Origin: Hevea brasiliensis
Lineage: Eukaryota > Streptophyta > Magnoliopsida > Malpighiales > Euphorbiaceae
Assembly: GCF_030052815.1 (NCBI RefSeq)
Contig: NC_079495.1
Coordinates: 35,689,974-35,753,973, forward strand
Direction of reading: 5' to 3'
DNA length: 64,000 bases
Shown: positions 58,958 to 64,000 of the stretch, in pieces
Numbering within the stretch: position 1 is the first letter of the stretch
How the letters are laid out: each line of letters opens with the position of its first letter
The notes under the pieces: generated by a model
Told to the model about the DNA's origin: nothing
The model's database searches: none
What the model saw: the letters and a program-made list of their open reading frames with translations, nothing else
Translations under genes and position numbers: made by a program

Positions 58958-59110
58958 ATTGTGTTATTGATTGGCAAAACTGTGTTACTCAGTTATTTGA
59001 TCAAATTGTGTTATTGATTGGCAACACCGTGTTATTCAGTTATTTGATCAAATGGTGTCATTGATTGGCAAAACTGTGTTATTCAATTGTTTGATCAAAT
59101 TTGTGTTATA
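58958..59110 (+). repeat. Three tandem 53-bp repeats upstream of Gypsy-C start
   Basis: Each copy runs TGTGTTATTGATTGGCAAAA, then CTGTGTTATTCAGTTATTTG, then ATCAAAT. The array ends some 60 bp before the TATA-like box, so it is a candidate upstream promoter element. Confidence 0.8.
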
Positions 59111-59173
59111 TGAATTTTGTAAATTTTGAGATGGAATTGTGAATTATTTGATTTGTAAATTGTCAATAAAAGT

Positions 59174-59228
59174 TTTATATATCGCATTTCAAATTATTAT
59201 TGTGCACCACTGAGTAAATTTTACTCAG
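59174..59228 (+). promoter_or_regulatory. Gypsy-C core promoter and start hairpin
   Basis: TATA-like TTTATATAT (59174-59182) lies about 30 bases before TTGTGCACCACTGAG. The hairpin CTGAGTAAA, T, TTTACTCAG (59210-59228) is a near-perfect palindrome, followed by GCGATAGC pairing imperfectly with GCTACCGC. The layout equals that of A, B and G1. Confidence 0.65.
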
Positions 59229-59888
59229 CGATAGCTTTTTATTGCTACCGCAGGTAGACAGACTGACAAGGCAGCAGACTAGGCTGCTTGTAGTACATTT
59301 TGAGATTTCACCGGGTATATTGAGTATACCATATTTTGTATTTTGTGCTGTAATGTATGTTCACTGTATGTATATATTATTCTTGGTTTTGAGCAGTTGT
59401 AAATTGAAATTGTACATTAAAGTTGTACATTAAAGTTGTAAACTAAATTTGTAAATTATTTTGGCTTGTAAATATTGTGATATATTTCTTTTATCTCAGC
59501 TTTTGAAAACACTGAAAAATTATTGTGGATTTGAGTTGGCAAATGTTGAGAAACTTATTGTGTTGATTGGATATTGGAGTTTGGGGATTGAACAAAATAT
59601 TGGAAGTGCTTTTTATAGGTTTTTGAAGAACTGTTTTATTCAAAATACAGATGGTACTCTACCAAAAGTTTTACAGAAATTATTAATACTTTAAATGTGT
59701 TATTTGGTTTCACTTCAGCTAAAAAAATTTTAACACCTGTAAATAATGCTCACCATTGTAAAAAGAAGTAAGAAAAGATTTAAAATCCCTTATAGTGTAT
59801 TTAATGAGTTATCAGTAGACGAAGTTTGGTAATTCATTAGGTATACTATAGGATCATGTTACGCCTTATAGAGGGGTAGGGTGTGACA

Positions 59889-60077
59889 TGTTTTAGTGGT
59901 ATCAGAGCAAGTTTTTAAATTCTATTTTGACCTGTAATTTGAATATTTTTCCTTTATAGTACAACTGCTCAATGTCATTGTTTGATACATACAGTACATT
60001 ATATTATAAATATGCACTAACAGGAGGAAATCTCCTTGTGTTATTCTTCAAGAGGTCTAAAGATCCTCAAATCGACT
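59889..60077 (+). other. Gypsy-C primer-binding site and leader
   Basis: TGGTATCAGAGC (59897-59908) lies 8 bases after the LTR end, followed by a short leader that matches the G1 leader. Confidence 0.9.
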
Positions 60078-61351
60078 ATGGAAGAAGGGGATCGTTCAGT
60101 CGATCAATCAATAGAGGCTAAGGTACAAGGGGAAGCCCCAGCCCTTCAAAATGTGAGTGGATCAGCTGCACCAATCCCCTTAGTACCACAGTTCCCTACT
60201 CAATTTGCTCAGCAGATGGGTGCAATGTTCCAACAGATGGCTGGTAACATGCCCACCCAAGCCCTACTGCAGACACTAGCAGTACAACCACAGCCTTCAG
60301 CTAGGCAGTACGACAAGCTGATTAAGTATGGGGCTACTGAGTTCAAGGGGACAGTGGATCCGCTAGAGGCAGAACAATGGTTGGAAAGGATGGAAAGAGT
60401 TTTTAGGAAGTTGCACTGCAACAATGAGCTGAAGTTTGAGTACTCAGTCTCACTTGTACAGGGAAATATATATGACTGGTGGAAAACTATTCCCCACAAT
60501 TTGGTGGAACTCCCAGTGCTGACATGGGATAACTTTCTCAGAGAGTTCAGACAAAATATGTCCCAGATGCTTATGTGGACCAGAAGCTACAGGAGTTCTT
60601 AAGCCTGAAGCAAAGGAACAGAACAGTGGCAGAATATGAGAGAAACTTCTCTCGATTGAGTCATTATGCAGGAAGCCTGCTTACCACTCCTAGAGACAGA
60701 TGTAAACGCTTTGAGACCGGGTTAAGGCCTAGTCTAAGAATGCAAGTTATGGGGTTCTGACACCAGAATTTCTCAGAGCTAATATCGCAAGCCCTGAAAT
60801 TGGAAAGAATTGAGAATGAAAAAACAGTTAAAAAAGGTACAAAAGAAAAAGAGAAAATTAGAAAGACTACTGATCAAGTTCCTGATAGTGGGTCACGAAA
60901 GAGGAAGCACTTTGGAGGATCTAGCTCACGCAAATCAGGTAGAGATAGATTTTCTAGACAGAAACCACCTCGATCGGATCAACAAACTCAGCAGAAACCC
61001 AGAAATGCGTTGTCAGATCGACTTTGTGAAACTTATGGTAAACCACATAGTGGGGTATGTTATAGAGCCATAGGAGCATGTTTTAATTGTAGAGAGACTG
61101 GTCATTTTGCTAGGGATTGTATAAATCCACGCCATTTTGGATCATTTACTACACCAGAGGGATCAACCCAAGTTTTTACCCCAAAGAGTTCACCATCAGT
61201 TAGTAGAGGCAAAGGTAGAGGTAGGGGTAGTACACCTAGAAGTCAGAGTACTGTGAATCAGCCAGAACAGGGTGATGCTTCAGCTAGAGTATACGCTATA
61301 CAACAGAGGGAAGAGGCTGAGACTTTTGACATCATTACTGGTACTCTCTAA
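60078..61351 (+). pseudogene. gag: Gypsy-C gag with intact zinc knuckle
   Basis: The likely start is at 60078 (MEEGDRSVDQSIEAKVQGE); an upstream in-frame ATG exists at 60036. Capsid motifs: EFKGTVDPLEAEQWLERMER, YDWWKTIPHNLVE and FLREFRQ. One base appears lost near 60553; the frame then continues MDQKLQEFLSLKQ, NFSRLSHYAGSLLTTPRDRC and SLRMQVMGF to a TGA (60758-60760). The same frame goes on FSELISQALKLERIE, a Lys-rich stretch, and the knuckle CFNCRETGHFARDC (C-X2-C-X4-H-X4-C intact), then an R/G-rich tail and the start of protease (EAETFDIITGT). Only two lesions separate it from an open frame, better than its G1 counterpart. Confidence 0.85.
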
Positions 61352-62239
61352 ATTAGTAACTAATATATATATGTATTGTTTGACCTGGGGTCTGCATACT
61401 TTTATGTTAGTGCCAGTATTGTTTGCCTTCCTACTATCCCTCATATTAAAAAATTTGTTAGTCACCTAAAAGTAAGTTATAATAATCTCTAGATGAGGGC
61501 AAAGATGTTACAGTTAGTAATTGTTAGTGGATATTGTAATCAGAATAAGTTTCGGATATTAGTGAATTCAAAAAAGATAAAACATAGGAAAGTTTGATCT
61601 ATTGGAATGTATCGTAGTAACTATGCAATATTCTTAATGTTTGTACTCTAAGCTACAGATTATAGTACTGACTTGAGATTATTGTGTAGAGCTACGTACT
61701 ACTCGATAGTACACCAAGATGAGAATAGTTGCCAAAGGCATTTGTTTAGGTATAGTTATGCCAAAACAAATTTTATTGTTGGAAAAGAGTTTGAAAATCC
61801 TACTTAGGGATTTAAAACTCAAAAGTTAGAATATTGAAAAGTTATAGTTTAGTATAAAAGAAAGTAAGTTATAGAACATTAATAGATAAAAAGAGATTGT
61901 GGAAGTAAAAATTTGAACAGTTGGTTCAGATATAACAAAGAAATATTACGAATGTGAGTAAGATTGTTGACTAGAATGGTCAGAGGACCAATGACTAGAT
62001 AAATAATTCCAACATGACCTCAAGGGTCATTCAATAAGGAAACATGAACTGAAATATTAGGCGAAACACTAGTAAGAGAAGATTGGTGTTATACAAACAA
62101 ATTAAATGTTGTATTAGATTGTTAAAAGTTTTATACAAATTCAAAGGAAAGAAGATTGTATGATCATATAAAAAGGAGAAAATAAATATATGACTATTGT
62201 AAGATAGCTATTGGGTAAAATTTCGTGGACGAAATTTAT
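61352..62239 (+). other. Gypsy-C decayed interior after gag
   Basis: The first 120 bases hold a protease stub (FDLGSAYFYVSASI in a broken frame, near 61379-61425). After that no domain can be read. About 61610-61712 is similar to Gypsy-A 4675-4775. The remainder is AT-rich without repeats that I can see. RT, RNase H and integrase are absent. Confidence 0.6.
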
Positions 62240-62256
62240 TTTAAGGGGGGGAGAAT
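62240..62256 (+). other. Gypsy-C polypurine tract
   Basis: TTTAAGGGGGGGAGAAT is directly followed by the 3' LTR start TGTAACACC and preceded by TTTCGTGGACGAAATTT. Confidence 0.9.
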
Positions 62257-64000
62257 TGTAACACCCCTATGATCGGTAGTGCGTTCTACTGTTTCGGTGA
62301 CCAGTGTCTGTCCGGACAGCTAGGATGATTGGAATTATATTTAAATATTAGTGTGAAGATATAAGGTAGTGAAATACAAGAAAAAAAATACAAGAAAAAC
62401 AAAGGAAAAATAATAGCAATGAAATGAAACTATGTTAAACGAGCCAAAAACCATAGCAATGGGTGACCGCACCGGAAAGTTACGGCGTGGACCGTTGACT
62501 AGCCCTGGACCGTGGAGAACCCTAAAAAATATTTTTAAGACTTAAATGAACATCTATTGAAGTATAAATGTCATTAGAAATATCAAAGAAAAATTAATTA
62601 ATTAGTACAAAGAAAAATAAGAAATCGAAAAAAAGACAAAACTCAGTGTTACTGAAAATTCGAGAATACAACTCGAATAGGGGCATTTTGGTCAATTGAC
62701 ACCCCGAATTGGCTTTTGACCTAAATTTCTATTAAAAATAAGTAGTATTAAACTTTGAAAATGCCATGAAAATAAGAAATATAACACATAATGTAATTAA
62801 AGGAATTATGAGAGCATTATGGCAATTATGATAACTTTGGATTATTATGATGTTAATTGATAATTAATGGGACTTAGTGGGACATTTGTGGATAGATATA
62901 AGACCACTTAGTGACATGAATCAGCCATTTTTCACTTTATCTTCAACCTCCTCATCACCTTGCCGAAATTGAATTCTCATTTTCCTCCATGGCCGCACCT
63001 TGCATGGAGCTCAAGACTTCCACCATCAAGCCATGATCCTTCAATACTCCCTTCACTAAAGTTATTCTCCACACCATAGGAAGCATGTAGAAAGCAAGAA
63101 AGAAAGGTTTTGGTTAAGATTTGGTCAAGCCTCAAACATGATAAGTGTGTATTTTCCATTATTGCTTCCTTAAACTTTGAAAGGATGTTGTGGGTAGTTG
63201 ATTTATGGAAGAATTTTTGTTGTTGATGAATTATTTGAGGAACCTAATTTTGGCAGCCATGGTGATTAAAGATCTTTGAATTGTTCTCACATGAATTTGA
63301 TGGGTATTGATGTTGATTGAAGTAAATAAAAGTTCTAGCAGGTTAATTATTGGTGTATGTTAAAGTTGAGTGCTTGAATTGGAAATTGATTTTGAGTTTG
63401 AAATTTTCTGTGTATTGCTTAAATGGACAGCCATGGAATTGTGTATTAAATGAACTATTCTTACATGTATTGTGGAGAATTAATGTTGATTAATGTGATT
63501 TAAGATTTTAGTAAGTTAACTTTATGTATATGTGATGATTGACCAAGTGAAAATTGGTGCTTGAAAGCAATCATGGGAGGCTTTACAATTCGGCAGCTTG
63601 TTAACTTCTTGAAGAATGCTGGAATTCATGAAGTTGTTTGATGAATTGTGGTCTTAAAGATTACTAAATGTGTATGTAAATTAGTGGTGAAGTTATATGT
63701 TATGATAGTGGTTTGGAATTGGGTATGTAAATGGGGTATGTTCATGTGGTTAAATGGTGTAAATGGACTTTGGAAAATTCTGTGTTATAGTGTGCATATT
63801 GAGAATGGTTACAAGCTGTCCCAAATGACTAAAATGTGTTGTTAAATGTGTTAATGGTAAGGTACAAACCAGAATTGGCATGAAGGAAGTAGTTTGGTAA
63901 GTGTTGAATATGTAATTGGTAAGTGATGAGAAGTGTGTAGTAAGGCAGTGTGTGTTTTGGCTTAGAACCTTAAGTGTGTGACTCCAATTGGTATGACACC
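62257..64000 (+). mobile_element. Gypsy-C 3' LTR, first 1744 bp (cut by window end)
   Basis: Collinear with 55961-57706, with few differences by eye. It keeps TG at its start, the palindrome CTGTCCGGACAG (62308-62319) and the conserved block (62450-62535). The start hairpin would lie beyond the window. Confidence 0.9.

Larger units (their letters stand above)
55961..59888 (+). mobile_element. Gypsy-C 5' LTR (3928 bp)
   Basis: From GTAACACCCCTATGATCGG to GGTGTGACA. Features: perfect palindrome CTGTCCGGACAG (56012-56023), conserved block (56150-56235), AGTTATGG-type units near 57690, 57860 and 58085, three repeats of about 45 bp with GGGGTGAGTGTG (58771-58910), three repeats of about 53 bp with TGTGTTATTGATTGGCAA (58958-59110), TATA-like TTTATATAT (59174-59182), and start hairpin 59210-59228. 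Short frames here (for example 57352-57549) recur in the 3' LTR and are not genes. Confidence 0.9.
55961..64000 (+). mobile_element. Gypsy-C: gag-retaining, pol-deleted relative of G1 (right edge open)
   Basis: 5' LTR 55961-59888, primer-binding site 59897-59908, gag 60078-61351, decayed interior, polypurine tract 62240-62256, 3' LTR from 62257 past the window end. Gag is closely related to the G1 gag (shared DRSVDQSIEA and EFKGTVDPLEAEQWLERM), and the LTRs are clearly related. RT, RNase H and integrase are missing: a short protease stub is followed by unreadable sequence. The first LTR base is C rather than T (CGTAACACC). The left flank TATCC (55956-55960) should be its target duplication. 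Confidence 0.9.

Overview
The window looks like plant nuclear heterochromatin, most likely from a eudicot. It is AT-rich and made almost entirely of LTR retrotransposons nested inside one another. I found no convincing host gene, tRNA or rRNA gene, bacterial-type operon or CRISPR array. A Euphorbiaceae genome such as rubber tree is a guess from general familiarity; nothing in the sequence proves it.

Left block (1-25922). The outermost layer is the right part of a minus-strand Ty1/copia element (Copia-E, 22654-25922). It was split by a plus-strand Ty3/gypsy element (Gypsy-A, 4420-22653). Gypsy-A was then hit twice: a minus-strand copia element (Copia-1, 1-4419, running off the left edge) sits in its 5' LTR, and a pol-bearing minus-strand chromovirus-type gypsy element (Gypsy-G1, 6013-18256, LTRs of about 3.7 kb) sits in its 3' LTR.

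Middle and right block (25923-64000). A decayed copia gag-protease fragment (25923-27160) abuts a minus-strand Tat/Ogre-like gypsy element (27161 to about 55960). The Tat element is interrupted by a solo copia LTR inside gag (27423-29529), by Gypsy-B (33055-42116: two LTRs of about 4.35 kb around only 355 bp), and by a complete but nonsense-riddled copia element, Copia-D (44826-54756, perfect 5-bp target duplication AAGAG). Its 5' LTR holds nine 61-bp tandem repeats, and probably a gene-like unit pointing the opposite way. Gypsy-C (55961 to beyond 64000), a relative of G1 that kept gag but lost pol, follows.

How they relate. Copia-1, -D, -E and the solo LTR are one family. Gypsy-A and -B are one family of internally deleted elements that keep LTR, PBS and PPT. 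G1 and C are a second, gag-sharing family, and G1 is the only gypsy copy here with readable pol. None of these elements appears able to move by itself now. Most coding damage consists of stop codons explainable by C-to-T or G-to-A change, as expected from deamination of methylated cytosine.

The least expected signals are non-coding: (i) a hairpin with compensatory arm changes at the predicted RNA start of every gypsy LTR family in the window; (ii) a copia 5' leader built of about 35-bp units, each with the same stem and a variable loop, in 7, 4 and 10 copies; (iii) units about 200 bp apart inside the gypsy LTRs. All annotations come from reading the sequence by eye; no alignment or database search was run.
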